This document shows positions 7,395-14,339 of a DNA stretch of 14,682 nt, piece after piece (within the stretch, counting starts at the first letter, position 1; each line of letters begins with the position of its first letter). The position numbers and the translations under genes are program-made. The DNA lies in NCBI GenBank assembly GCA_030643345.1, contig DAOWMA010000012.1:1-14682 (forward strand). The letters run 5' to 3'. The notes beneath the pieces are model-generated. The model had not been told where the DNA came from. It saw nothing but the letters and a program-made list of their open reading frames with translations, and ran no database searches. The DNA comes from Spirochaetaceae bacterium (lineage in GTDB: Bacteria > Spirochaetota > Spirochaetia > B11-G9).

Positions 7395-7649
7395 ATGAAA
7401 ACCAATACATGGCAGCTGCAGGATGCAAAAAGTAAATTCAGTATGCTGGTTGAAAAAGCACTGCATCATGAACCTCAGTTTGTGACCAGGCATGGAAATA
7501 ACGCAGTAGTAATTGTTTCATTCGATGATTATAAAAAAATTACAAAGCCGGAAACAGATTTAGTCACATTTTTACGAAACTCCCCGCTTGTAGGTGTTGA
7601 TCTGGATATTTCAAGGAGAAAAGATTTACCCAGAGAAACCAGTTTATGA
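7395..7649 (+). CDS. Phd/YefM-family antitoxin
   Basis: 84 residues. The N-terminal half (MKTNTWQLQDAKSKFSMLVE, then a segment reading FVTRHGNNAVVIVSFDDYKK) is typical of Phd/YefM antitoxins: a DNA-binding dimer domain containing an AK..FS helix and a VTRHG..AVV strand pair. The C-terminal tail (SRRKDLPRET) would be the part that wraps and neutralises the toxin. GGGAGG lies 5 nt before the ATG. The stop overlaps the toxin start as ATGA. Autorepression through the inverted repeat at 7336-7359 is expected for the family. Confidence 0.92.
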   Translation: MKTNTWQLQDAKSKFSMLVEKALHHEPQFVTRHGNNAVVIVSFDDYKKITKPETDLVTFLRNSPLVGVDLDISRRKDLPRETSL

Positions 7650-8074
7650 AATACCTATTAGATACTTGTGTAATATCCGAGATAATCAAACCCAGGCCAG
7701 ATGGAAATGTAATTTTATGGATGCAAAACCAAAAAGAAGAAGATTTATATGTCAGTGTTCTGACATTCGGGGAAATAGAGAAGGGTATAGAAAAATTACC
7801 TGAAGGTTTTAAAAAGAACCATCTAAAATTATGGGTAGAAGGGGAGCTGAAAAAACGTTTTGATGGTAGAATTATTCCAATAGATATAAGAATTGCAACC
7901 AGATGGGGAGAAATTCAGGGTATTGTGGAACTTTCCGGAAAACCAATGCCTTCTATAGATGGCTTTATTGCCGCTTCCGGGCTTGTTTATAATTGTACTG
8001 TAGTAACCAGAAATATTCCAGATATGGAGCAGAGTTCAGCTGTGCTTTTAAATCCATGGCTGGAAAAAATATGA
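7646..8074 (+). CDS. vapC: PIN-domain toxin, VapC family
   Basis: 142 residues, a normal length for a VapC ribonuclease. The acidic metal-binding residues are recognisable: D6 in LLDTCV, E43 in FGEIEKG, D105 in PSIDGFIAA, and the TRN..D strand at 121-126. Family members cleave specific RNAs, often initiator tRNA, but the target cannot be read from sequence. All catalytic residues are present, so the toxin looks functional. It overlaps the antitoxin by 4 nt. Its own TGA in turn overlaps the ATG of a broken amidohydrolase gene, again as ATGA. Confidence 0.93.
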   Translation: MKYLLDTCVISEIIKPRPDGNVILWMQNQKEEDLYVSVLTFGEIEKGIEKLPEGFKKNHLKLWVEGELKKRFDGRIIPIDIRIATRWGEIQGIVELSGKPMPSIDGFIAASGLVYNCTVVTRNIPDMEQSSAVLLNPWLEKI

Positions 8075-8219
8075 ATAAAACCACTCTAATAAGAAATGCC
8101 AGTGCAGCAGTAACCTGTGATGCAAATGACACAGTCTATCAATGAGTCTGCAGACGAAGTAATTGATGCAAGGGGTAAGTTAATTTATCCCGGTCTGATA
8201 AATACCCATCACCACATTC
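8071..8219 (+). pseudogene. Amidohydrolase (8-oxoguanine deaminase-like) 5' remnant
   Basis: The first frame from the ATG at 8071 gives MNKTTLIRNASAAVTCDAND and stops at 8143-8145. A second frame then reads ESADEVIDARGKLIYPGLIN followed by THHH. Together these are the N-terminus of a metal-dependent amidohydrolase, with the metal-binding HxH in NTHHH. The connecting residues are missing, so there is an internal deletion with a frameshift around 8140-8148. Homology ends just after THHH, at about 8215, where the frame runs into a different protein family. The resemblance is to 8-oxoguanine/hydroxyatrazine-type deaminases. The catalytic barrel is absent, so no enzyme can be made. The ATG overlaps the vapC stop. 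Confidence 0.72.
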
Positions 8220-9086
8220 CCGCAGCAGACTGGCCGACATGTTCTGGCCGGAGCTTGAAGAGAAAAGGGGCAGGGCTAATCTTAGAATTATTCTGTCGGA
8301 ATGTAGAAATCTATTAAATACAGAATGTATTCTCACTCAGGATGAGATGATACAACTTAATCCCAGTGATGTACTGCAGAGTGATATCTGGAATTTTCAA
8401 TCGTTTGTTGAAGAGGCCAAAGCATGCAAAAAAGCAGGTGGACCCACTTCTGTTTATGTTGACTGGCTATCCAGAGCTGTATCCTGCAGCCGTGGAGAAT
8501 TCCTTGATGGGTTTTCACTACCGGACTGCCCTGATTTTGATGACTGGCAGTTTGAAACAGAGCAGATGTTTACAGCAATATTTACGAGAACCCTTGAAGA
8601 GCTTATGTCAGAATCACAGAGTGGTGAAAGACCAGATCTTGCTTTAAGCTGTGCACAAAAATTGATTCTTATGGACCCCGTCAGGGAGGATTATTATAGA
8701 ATAATTATGAGCCTTCATTCTGATAACGGTGATTTTTCTTCTGCCATTAGTCAGTACGATATTCTTACAAGAATTCTCAAGCGTGAATTAGATGCGGGAC
8801 CGGAAGGGGCAACTACTGAACTGATAAAGAAAATAAAAGGGAAACAGAAGAAAAATGAAAATGCCGGTAGTAAAATTTCACCTGTACATCCATCCGGATC
8901 TAAACCTATAAAGATGAAAAATATACTGATTGCCGCATCAGATTCTCACTTCAGCTTATTGACACCCGAAAAGATGAATGTATATGGGCCGATACATATG
9001 AGTGTGAGTTGGGAGATTCATTGAGAACTCAGGAAGAAATTATTACCTATATTGAAAGCAATGTAAGACGTGAAATGGCTAAATAA
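8220..9086 (+). pseudogene. BTAD-domain transcriptional regulator remnant, truncated and frameshifted
   Basis: The open frame 8239-9024 (261 codons) has SRLADMFWPELEEKRGRANL at its beginning (starting just upstream, at 8222), which is the linker normally found after the winged-helix domain of SARP/BTAD regulators. The BTAD tetratricopeptide-like domain follows (FDDWQFETEQ, ALSCAQKLILMDPVREDYYR, AISQYDILTRILKREL). The N-terminal DNA-binding domain is missing. After about residue 225 the frame becomes unrelated sequence, while the +2 frame from about 8904 reads RIRFSLQLIDTRKDECIWAD and continues TYECELGDSLRTQEEI, ending at 9086. That resembles the TolB-like segment that follows BTAD in large adenylate-cyclase-type regulators. 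This points to a large internal deletion plus a frameshift. A short expressed protein from 8239 cannot be excluded. Confidence 0.7.
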
Positions 9087-9169
9087 CAGGAGAGATATCC
9101 TCAGGAAACAAAAGATACTAAAACAATTAATTATCTATATCTTATCTTTTTTGTAAGCATTTCTCAAGA

Positions 9170-9175
9170 TATAAT
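9170..9175 (+). promoter_or_regulatory. Possible -10 box upstream of the metal transporter gene
   Basis: A perfect TATAAT sits about 62 nt before the ATG at 9238. The region 17 nt upstream is only T-rich, without a clear -35. The rest of 9087-9237 shows no other recognisable signal, and no strong ribosome binding site precedes the gene. Confidence 0.3.
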
Positions 9176-9237
9176 ATTTGGAAAAATCTCCTAATAAAAT
9201 AGATGACATCACAATAAATGTATGGTAAAATGTAATT

Positions 9238-9945
9238 ATGAGCGATTTAACTGTTCTAATAGTCTCTGCCGCCTCCATAGGAATTTTTCATACTATCACT
9301 GGTCCGGATCATTATCTTCCGTTTATTGTTATAGCCAGAGCAGGGGATTGGCCACAACTAAAAACTCTTATAATTACAGTCCTCTGTGGAGTTGGTCATG
9401 TAGGGAGCTCCGTAATAATTGGATTTGCCGGACTTGCTCTGGGATTCGTTTTGAGCAAACTTACTATTATAGAAGGAGTTAGAGGTAATATTGCCGCCTG
9501 GATGTTGATTGGGTTCGGTCTGGTCTATGCTGTATGGGGAATGCATCGAATTTTTACAAAGAAACAACATGTTCATGAGCATATTCATGAAAATGGTGAA
9601 CATCATACACACTCTCATAGTCATACAGTAGAACATGCCCATGTGCATAATATTAAAGGTAAAACAATGACACCCTGGGTTTTATTTTTGATTTTTGTAT
9701 TTGGTCCCTGTGAACCATTAATACCAATTCTTATGTATCCTGCTGCAAAAAACAGTGTATCGGGTGTTGTCCTCGTAGCAGGGGTTTTTGGAATAGCCAC
9801 TATTGGAACTATGACTGCTGTTGTTATGAGTTCTCTATGGGGTCTGAAACGAATCTCATTTAAACCTTTTGAAAAATTTTCCCATGTTATTGCCGGTTTT
9901 ACAATATTTTTCAGTGGAATGGCTATTCAGTTTCTGGGATTATAA
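9238..9945 (+). CDS. NicO/UreH-like metal transport membrane protein
   Basis: 235 residues with about six hydrophobic segments. Motif 1 is H18 plus GPDH (22-25) in FHTITGPDHYLPF. Motif 2 is CGVGHVGSS (50-58). A third, GPCEP (156-160), opens the second half. These are hallmarks of the NicO/UreH/RcnA group of nickel-cobalt transporters. A cytosolic or extracytosolic loop at 111-137 holds about a dozen histidines (for example HVHEHIHENGEHHTHSHSH), a likely metal buffer or sensor. Whether it imports or exports metal, and which metal, cannot be told. Cobalt supply for the B12-dependent aminomutase is an attractive but unproven link. Flanking gaps of more than 150 nt make it a separate transcription unit. 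Confidence 0.78.
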   Translation: MSDLTVLIVSAASIGIFHTITGPDHYLPFIVIARAGDWPQLKTLIITVLCGVGHVGSSVIIGFAGLALGFVLSKLTIIEGVRGNIAAWMLIGFGLVYAVWGMHRIFTKKQHVHEHIHENGEHHTHSHSHTVEHAHVHNIKGKTMTPWVLFLIFVFGPCEPLIPILMYPAAKNSVSGVVLVAGVFGIATIGTMTAVVMSSLWGLKRISFKPFEKFSHVIAGFTIFFSGMAIQFLGL

Positions 9946-10008
9946 TTCCTCTAATCTAATAATGAAAACGAGTAGACAGATAAAGGCGTTGGGGTAAGAA
10001 CAGGATAA

Positions 10009-10039
10009 AATAGTAATTTGTTACTATTACAGTAGTAAC
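10009..10039. promoter_or_regulatory. Triple half-site operator-like cluster before arginine deiminase
   Basis: Two overlapping dyads share a central half-site. The first is AATAGTAATTTGTTACTATT (10009-10028, 8-bp arms, 4-nt gap). The second is GTTACTATTACAGTAGTAAC (10020-10039, 7-bp arms, 6-nt gap). The second is nearly identical to the dyad at the ord promoter, and the first has the half-sites of the toxin-antitoxin operator. It lies just upstream of the best promoter candidate. Confidence 0.55.
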
Positions 10040-10042
10040 TAC

Positions 10043-10071
10043 TTGTCATGCGATTATTATTGATATACACT
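10043..10071 (+). promoter_or_regulatory. Candidate promoter of the arginine deiminase operon
   Basis: TTGTCA at 10043-10048, 17 nt, then TACACT at 10066-10071. It is a moderate match only. It sits 3 nt after the operator-like cluster and would give a leader of about 130 nt. Confidence 0.4.
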
Positions 10072-10139
10072 CCAAAATAACTTATATGCGTATGCAAAAA
10101 ATTAATTTGCATAAATTCTTGTAAATGTGTTTAATTCGG

Positions 10140-10195
10140 CTATGCATCCAAAGTCTGGTCGGAAGCAAGCTTCCTGCTCGACTATGCAGCCAAAG
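10140..10195 (+). repeat. Direct repeats flanking the arginine deiminase leader hairpin
   Basis: CTATGCATCCAAAG (10140-10153) and CTATGCAGCCAAAG (10182-10195) match at 13 of 14 positions and bracket the hairpin core. The second copy runs into the AAAGGAG ribosome binding site. In front of ord only the gene-proximal copy is present. The arrangement could mark an inserted or duplicated unit. Confidence 0.5.
10155..10191 (+). promoter_or_regulatory. 37-nt hairpin leader element before arginine deiminase
   Basis: Starts CTGGTCG and ends CTATGCAGCC, immediately before the AAAGGAG site. The core GGAAGC-AA-GCTTCC is a perfect 6-bp stem at 10161-10174. Compared with the copy at 7178-7214, two stem pairs are swapped with pairing kept (C-G to G-C, and A-T to G-C). 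See the ord copy for the alternative readings. Confidence 0.6.
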
Positions 10196-10204
10196 GAGCA
10201 GGGA

Positions 10205-11434
10205 ATGTCTGTTGTCAATTCATTGTCTATTACATCTGAAATTGGAAAATTAAGATCTGTTCTTCTTCATCGCCCTGGGAAAGAGCTTGAGAGATTAACT
10301 CCTGCTTATTTAGAGGAGATGCTCTTTGATGATATTCCATGGTTGAAACAAATCCAACTCGAACATGATCAGTTTGCAGCTGTTCTTAGAAATCATGATA
10401 GCGAGGTTCTTTATTATTCTGATCTGCTCTCGGATATTCTAATTAACAGTAACGTTAAATCAGAAGTTATAAATGACGTAATTTCTTTTTCCCATATTCA
10501 AAACCAATATCTTGTCAGTGAAATTACAGATTACCTTATTTCAAAGAGTCCTGCAGAACTTGCAGAAATAATTATAGCAGGTCTTTCAATATCAGATCTG
10601 CCTGGGAAAAAGGGAAGAAGCAGACTCTCAGACTATATCAATGAAGCTTTTCCATTTTATATAAGCCCCCTGATAAATCTCTATTTCACAAGAGATCCCG
10701 GAGCTGCTATTGGTAACAGGATGTCAATAAGTTCTATGAAAACAGAAGCCAGAAGGCGGGAATCACTAATTCTTCATCATATAAACAGGTTTCATCCGAA
10801 ATTTTCTGATCATTCAGATGAGATATGGAATTCTTACAGGAATCCAAACAGTATTGAAGGTGGTGATATTCTTGTTTTAAGCCCGGAAACTGTTGCTGTT
10901 GGGTGCAGTGTAAGAACCAGTACAAGTGCAATTGAAGAGCTGGCAGAAAGTCTTTTCAAGGGTGGTCTGGCATTCAGGGAAATACTTGTTATTCAGATTC
11001 CCTTTACCCGTGCATATATGCACCTTGATACAGTTTTTACCATGGTGGATTATGATAAATTTACAATCTTTCAGGGAATAGAGAACAGTGTCAAAGTTTT
11101 TAGTATAACATCCGGTCAAAATAATGGTTTAAATATTAAACCGGTGGATAGTTTATTATCTGCCCTTAAAACCTCTTTAAAATTATCCGCAGTAAATCTT
11201 ATTCCCAGTGGTGGAGATGATGTGATTACAGCTGCAAGGGAACAGTGGAATGACTCAACAAATACTCTGGCAATTGCTCCCGGAGTGGTCGTAACTTATG
11301 ACCGGAATACTGTATCCAATGATACTCTTCGAAGTAATGGAATAGAGGTTGTGGAAATTGGAGGATCGGAGCTGGTTAGGGGTCGGGGTGGTCCAAGGTG
11401 TATGAGTATGCCGTTAAATAGAGATTCTCTCTGA
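10205..11434 (+). CDS. arcA: Arginine deiminase
   Basis: 409 residues, the normal family length, hydrolysing arginine to citrulline and ammonia. Motifs are FTRDP (161-165), EGGD (218-221, catalytic Glu), MHLDT (272-276, catalytic His), GGDD (337-340) and the nucleophile Cys399 in GRGGPRCMSMP. The ATG at 10205 is chosen because AAAGGAG lies 6 nt upstream and MSVVNSLSITSEIGKLRSVL matches the family start. The frame stays open upstream to a GTG at 10127, but that stretch is the hairpin/direct-repeat leader. The ornithine carbamoyltransferase gene follows after 81 nt, as in arginine deiminase pathway operons. Confidence 0.96.
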   Translation: MSVVNSLSITSEIGKLRSVLLHRPGKELERLTPAYLEEMLFDDIPWLKQIQLEHDQFAAVLRNHDSEVLYYSDLLSDILINSNVKSEVINDVISFSHIQNQYLVSEITDYLISKSPAELAEIIIAGLSISDLPGKKGRSRLSDYINEAFPFYISPLINLYFTRDPGAAIGNRMSISSMKTEARRRESLILHHINRFHPKFSDHSDEIWNSYRNPNSIEGGDILVLSPETVAVGCSVRTSTSAIEELAESLFKGGLAFREILVIQIPFTRAYMHLDTVFTMVDYDKFTIFQGIENSVKVFSITSGQNNGLNIKPVDSLLSALKTSLKLSAVNLIPSGGDDVITAAREQWNDSTNTLAIAPGVVVTYDRNTVSNDTLRSNGIEVVEIGGSELVRGRGGPRCMSMPLNRDSL

Positions 11435-11454
11435 AATTAATTAGTACAGAGAGA
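11426..11454 (+). terminator. Weak hairpin spanning the arginine deiminase stop
   Basis: TCTCTCTG (11426-11433) pairs with CAGAGAGA (11447-11454) around a 13-nt loop, followed by TTTTAT. It could reduce read-through into the next gene or stabilise the upstream mRNA. The T-run is short, so a strong terminator is unlikely. Confidence 0.3.
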
Positions 11455-11515
11455 TTTTATATAAAAAATTGCTGTTTCCAGGCAGTAGGCCGGGTACAGT
11501 AGAGAAGGAGAAATT

Positions 11516-12511
11516 ATGCCGGTAAATTTAAAAGGAAGAAGTCTTCTTACATTAAAAGATTTCACTACAGAAGAAGTAGATTATCTATTGAATCTTTCTA
11601 TGGATCTCAAGAGAAAGAAGCGAGCAGGAATAAGGGGAGATCTTCTTGATCGGAAAAATATAGTTTTACTCTTTGAGAAAGCATCAACCAGAACCAGATG
11701 TGCCTTCGAAACTGCTGTTTACGATGAGGGTGGATCTGTAACATTTCTTACAAACAGTCAGATGGGAAAAAAAGAATCTATTGAAGATACTGCAAAGGTC
11801 CTTGGAAGATACTATGATGGTATTGAGTTTAGGGGCTTTAAGCATGAAACAGTTGAATCTCTGGCAAAACATGCCGGTGTTCCTGTCTGGAATGGTCTGA
11901 CAGATCTTTACCATCCTACACAAATTCTTGCAGACTTTCTTACCATTAAAGAGCATATTGCCAAACCATTAAACAAGGTTAAATTTGTATTTGTGGGTGA
12001 TGCCAGAAGTAATATGGGGAACTCTCTAATGATCGGTGCTGCGAAAATGGGGATGCACTTTGTTAGTGTTGCTCCGAAAGAACTTTTTCCATCTGATTCA
12101 TTGATCAATGAGATGAAAAAAGTTGCAGAACTAACAGGTGCTGTAATTGAATTTACTGAAAGTATAGATAAAGGTGTCAAGGATGCTGATGTAATCTATA
12201 CTGATGTCTGGGTTTCCATGGGAGAAGAAGATAAGTATGAAGAGAGAATCAAGTTACTTGAACCTTATCGTGTAAACAAAGAACTTATGGGGAAAACAGG
12301 GAATACAGATACCATTTTTATGCATTGCTTACCGGCTTTTCATGATCTTCAAACCAGTGTTGGTCAGGAGATGCATGAGAAATTTGGAATAACAGAAATG
12401 GAAGTGACAGATGAAGTTTTTAGAAGCCCTCAGTCTGTTGTTTTTGATGAAGCAGAGAACAGAATGCATACTATAAAGGCAATTATGGTTGCTACTATGG
12501 GGAATTTATAG
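11516..12511 (+). CDS. arcB: Ornithine carbamoyltransferase
   Basis: 331 residues. The carbamoyl-phosphate site STRTR is at 57-61, HPTQ at 133-136, the ornithine-specific DVWVSMGEE loop at 230-238, and the active-site HCLPAFHD at 270-277. The SMG loop separates it from aspartate carbamoyltransferase. In the biosynthetic direction it makes citrulline. Beside arginine deiminase it most likely runs in reverse, yielding ornithine and carbamoyl phosphate, so arcB fits better than argF, although sequence alone does not decide. GAAGGAG lies 6-7 nt before the ATG. No carbamate kinase follows; the next gene is convergent. Confidence 0.95.
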   Translation: MPVNLKGRSLLTLKDFTTEEVDYLLNLSMDLKRKKRAGIRGDLLDRKNIVLLFEKASTRTRCAFETAVYDEGGSVTFLTNSQMGKKESIEDTAKVLGRYYDGIEFRGFKHETVESLAKHAGVPVWNGLTDLYHPTQILADFLTIKEHIAKPLNKVKFVFVGDARSNMGNSLMIGAAKMGMHFVSVAPKELFPSDSLINEMKKVAELTGAVIEFTESIDKGVKDADVIYTDVWVSMGEEDKYEERIKLLEPYRVNKELMGKTGNTDTIFMHCLPAFHDLQTSVGQEMHEKFGITEMEVTDEVFRSPQSVVFDEAENRMHTIKAIMVATMGNL

Positions 12512-12613
12512 GAGAAAAAAGAGAGGGGACGACACAGAGGAAAGAGTAGGGAGAAAAGAAAATCGTTGATAATTCCTAATCTCCCTTCCTCCTTCTTCAG
12601 TTCCCATTTTCTC

Positions 12614-14128
12614 TTAAATCTTGTAAATCCGCTTATATTTATTTTCAATATACCTTTTAAAGTACTCCGGATTTAATTTTTCACCACTTATATCTACGGC
12701 AAGTTCTGCTGCTGATTTTGAAGCTCCATAAATATGTATTTTGTCCCTTAACCAATCCAGGATGTTTACAAGATTACCATTCTTAAGAGAATCCTCCACA
12801 TCAATCTCTTTTTCCATGACAGAGGAGAATTGAGCACTGTATAGATTTCCAAGAGCATAGGTTGGGAAATAACCAAAAGCCCCCATTGGCCAATGAATAT
12901 CCTGTAAGACCCCATCTGCATCATTTAGAGGGGTAATATCTAAAAATTCTTTGGTTTTCATGTTCCAGGCTTCCGGCAGATCTTTGACAGCTAAAGACCC
13001 TGATATTAGTTCCTGCTCAAGCTGGAATCTGAGAATGATGTGAAGGTTGTAAGTTACCTCATCTGCTTCAACACGAATCAGAGATGGCTCGACTTTATTT
13101 ATACCTTTATAAAAACTATCAAGATTGATATTTCCCAGATTCTCAGGAAAATACTTCTGTAATTCAGGATAGTAGTATTTCCAGAAACTCATCGATCTTC
13201 CTATTACATTTTCCCATGTACGGGATTGAGATTCGTGGATACCAAGAGAAGTTCCACTTGCCAGTAAATTCCCTCTGACATCATCTCCAAAACCAAGTTC
13301 ATAGAGTCCATGGCCGCATTCATGAATTATTCCAAATAACCCTGTTTTGAAAAAGTCTTTTTGATATCTGGTTGTAAGTCTAATATCATCCCGTCCGAGG
13401 GTTGTTGTGAAGGGATGTACAGATACATCCAGACGTCCTCTCTCGTAATTGTACCCCATATCCTGCAGTACTTTTCTACCAAAAACTTCCTGTTTTGAAA
13501 TATCAAAGTCTTCTAAAAGAAAACTATCATCTACCTGTTTTACTTCTTTAATTTTTCCAATAAATTCTGTAAGCCATGGCTGGATAGATCCAAAGATATC
13601 AGCTACATCTCTGGTAGTAGTCCAGGGTTCGAATTCATCAAGAAGGGCATCATAGGGAGTCTCTTTGTATCCAATTGCCTCTGCCTTCTGTTTGGTTAAT
13701 TCCAGTACTTTTTCCAGATGGGGCTGAAATAAAGAGAAATCAGACTGTTTCCTGGCTTCTATCCAGGCTGCCTGGGAAAGGCTTGTCTCGAGAGCAAGAG
13801 CTGTTACAAGTTTTTTAGAAAGTCTTGTTTGTATTTTGTACTGTCTGAATGTCTCTTTTATATATGCACTATCTGTTGGAATTTTAGATTCAAATTCCCC
13901 TGCGGGGTTATTGTCATCAGCTCCAAGATTGTCCAATAGTTCCCCAATTCCAGGGGATGTTATTTTATCATGAAGCAAGCCCTGAAGCAGTGCTAATTGC
14001 TCCCCTTTTTCACCTATTGCCTTAGGCGGCATATATGTTTCCTGGTCCCAGGAAAGAGTGGCTATGGCATGCTCAAGGAGTACTATATCTTTTGTTAGTT
14101 CTTTTAGTTTTTCTATTGTTTTATCCAT
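12614..14128 (-). CDS. M32 family metallo-carboxypeptidase (carboxypeptidase Taq type)
   Basis: 504 residues, the usual length for M32 enzymes. The zinc motif HECGH is at 269-273, with a third ligand expected in HESQSR (298-303, Glu299). HPFTTTLGRDDIRLTTRY at 238-255 is the family signature block. It has no signal peptide, so it is a cytosolic enzyme that trims residues from peptide C-termini and could feed free amino acids, arginine among them, to the neighbouring pathways (inference). GGAG lies about 8 nt before the ATG. It is convergent with arcB over a 102-nt gap. Confidence 0.95.
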   Translation of the reverse strand: MDKTIEKLKELTKDIVLLEHAIATLSWDQETYMPPKAIGEKGEQLALLQGLLHDKITSPGIGELLDNLGADDNNPAGEFESKIPTDSAYIKETFRQYKIQTRLSKKLVTALALETSLSQAAWIEARKQSDFSLFQPHLEKVLELTKQKAEAIGYKETPYDALLDEFEPWTTTRDVADIFGSIQPWLTEFIGKIKEVKQVDDSFLLEDFDISKQEVFGRKVLQDMGYNYERGRLDVSVHPFTTTLGRDDIRLTTRYQKDFFKTGLFGIIHECGHGLYELGFGDDVRGNLLASGTSLGIHESQSRTWENVIGRSMSFWKYYYPELQKYFPENLGNINLDSFYKGINKVEPSLIRVEADEVTYNLHIILRFQLEQELISGSLAVKDLPEAWNMKTKEFLDITPLNDADGVLQDIHWPMGAFGYFPTYALGNLYSAQFSSVMEKEIDVEDSLKNGNLVNILDWLRDKIHIYGASKSAAELAVDISGEKLNPEYFKRYIENKYKRIYKI

Positions 14129-14339
14129 TATATCATCTCCATCTGTTTAAGTATAATATAGAAATTTAGAATAGTCTTGCAGTTTTGAATTAACTTCAGT
14201 AAATAATACTGTTGATTGCTAAACTGCTTTTCTAAAATGGAATATTATGAAGAATGAGGCCTATCATATTTGTATCAGGAAAAGTCCATACAAGACAGGA
14301 GATTAGAGTTTCTAATTACATTTCTATTTGAAGGGAGTA

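Noticed and set aside
7395..8074. The antitoxin gene as a dedicated ornithine-operon regulator
   Set aside because: As a primary identity it is a plain Phd/YefM-PIN toxin-antitoxin pair. A wider regulatory role is kept only as a hypothesis in the findings.
9358..9648. Met/Asn-rich minus-strand frame, and the 9222-9482 plus frame
   Set aside because: Both are shadows of the metal transporter gene; the Met-rich run is the complement of the histidine codons (CAT).
12512..12613. Possible bidirectional terminator between arcB and the M32 gene (GGGAG pairing with CTCCC, GAGGAA with TTCCTC)
   Set aside because: The pairing needs a loop of nearly 30 nt and an asymmetric bulge, and there is no T-run. 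The region is simply purine-rich then pyrimidine-rich.
14129..14339. Short dyads CAGTA-AATAA-TACTG (14197-14211) and TTGTAT-N12-ATACAA (about 14270-14293)
   Set aside because: Five- and six-bp arms are expected by chance in AT-rich DNA, and they do not match the TTACTA/TAGTAA motif. No gene or clear promoter was seen in this gap.
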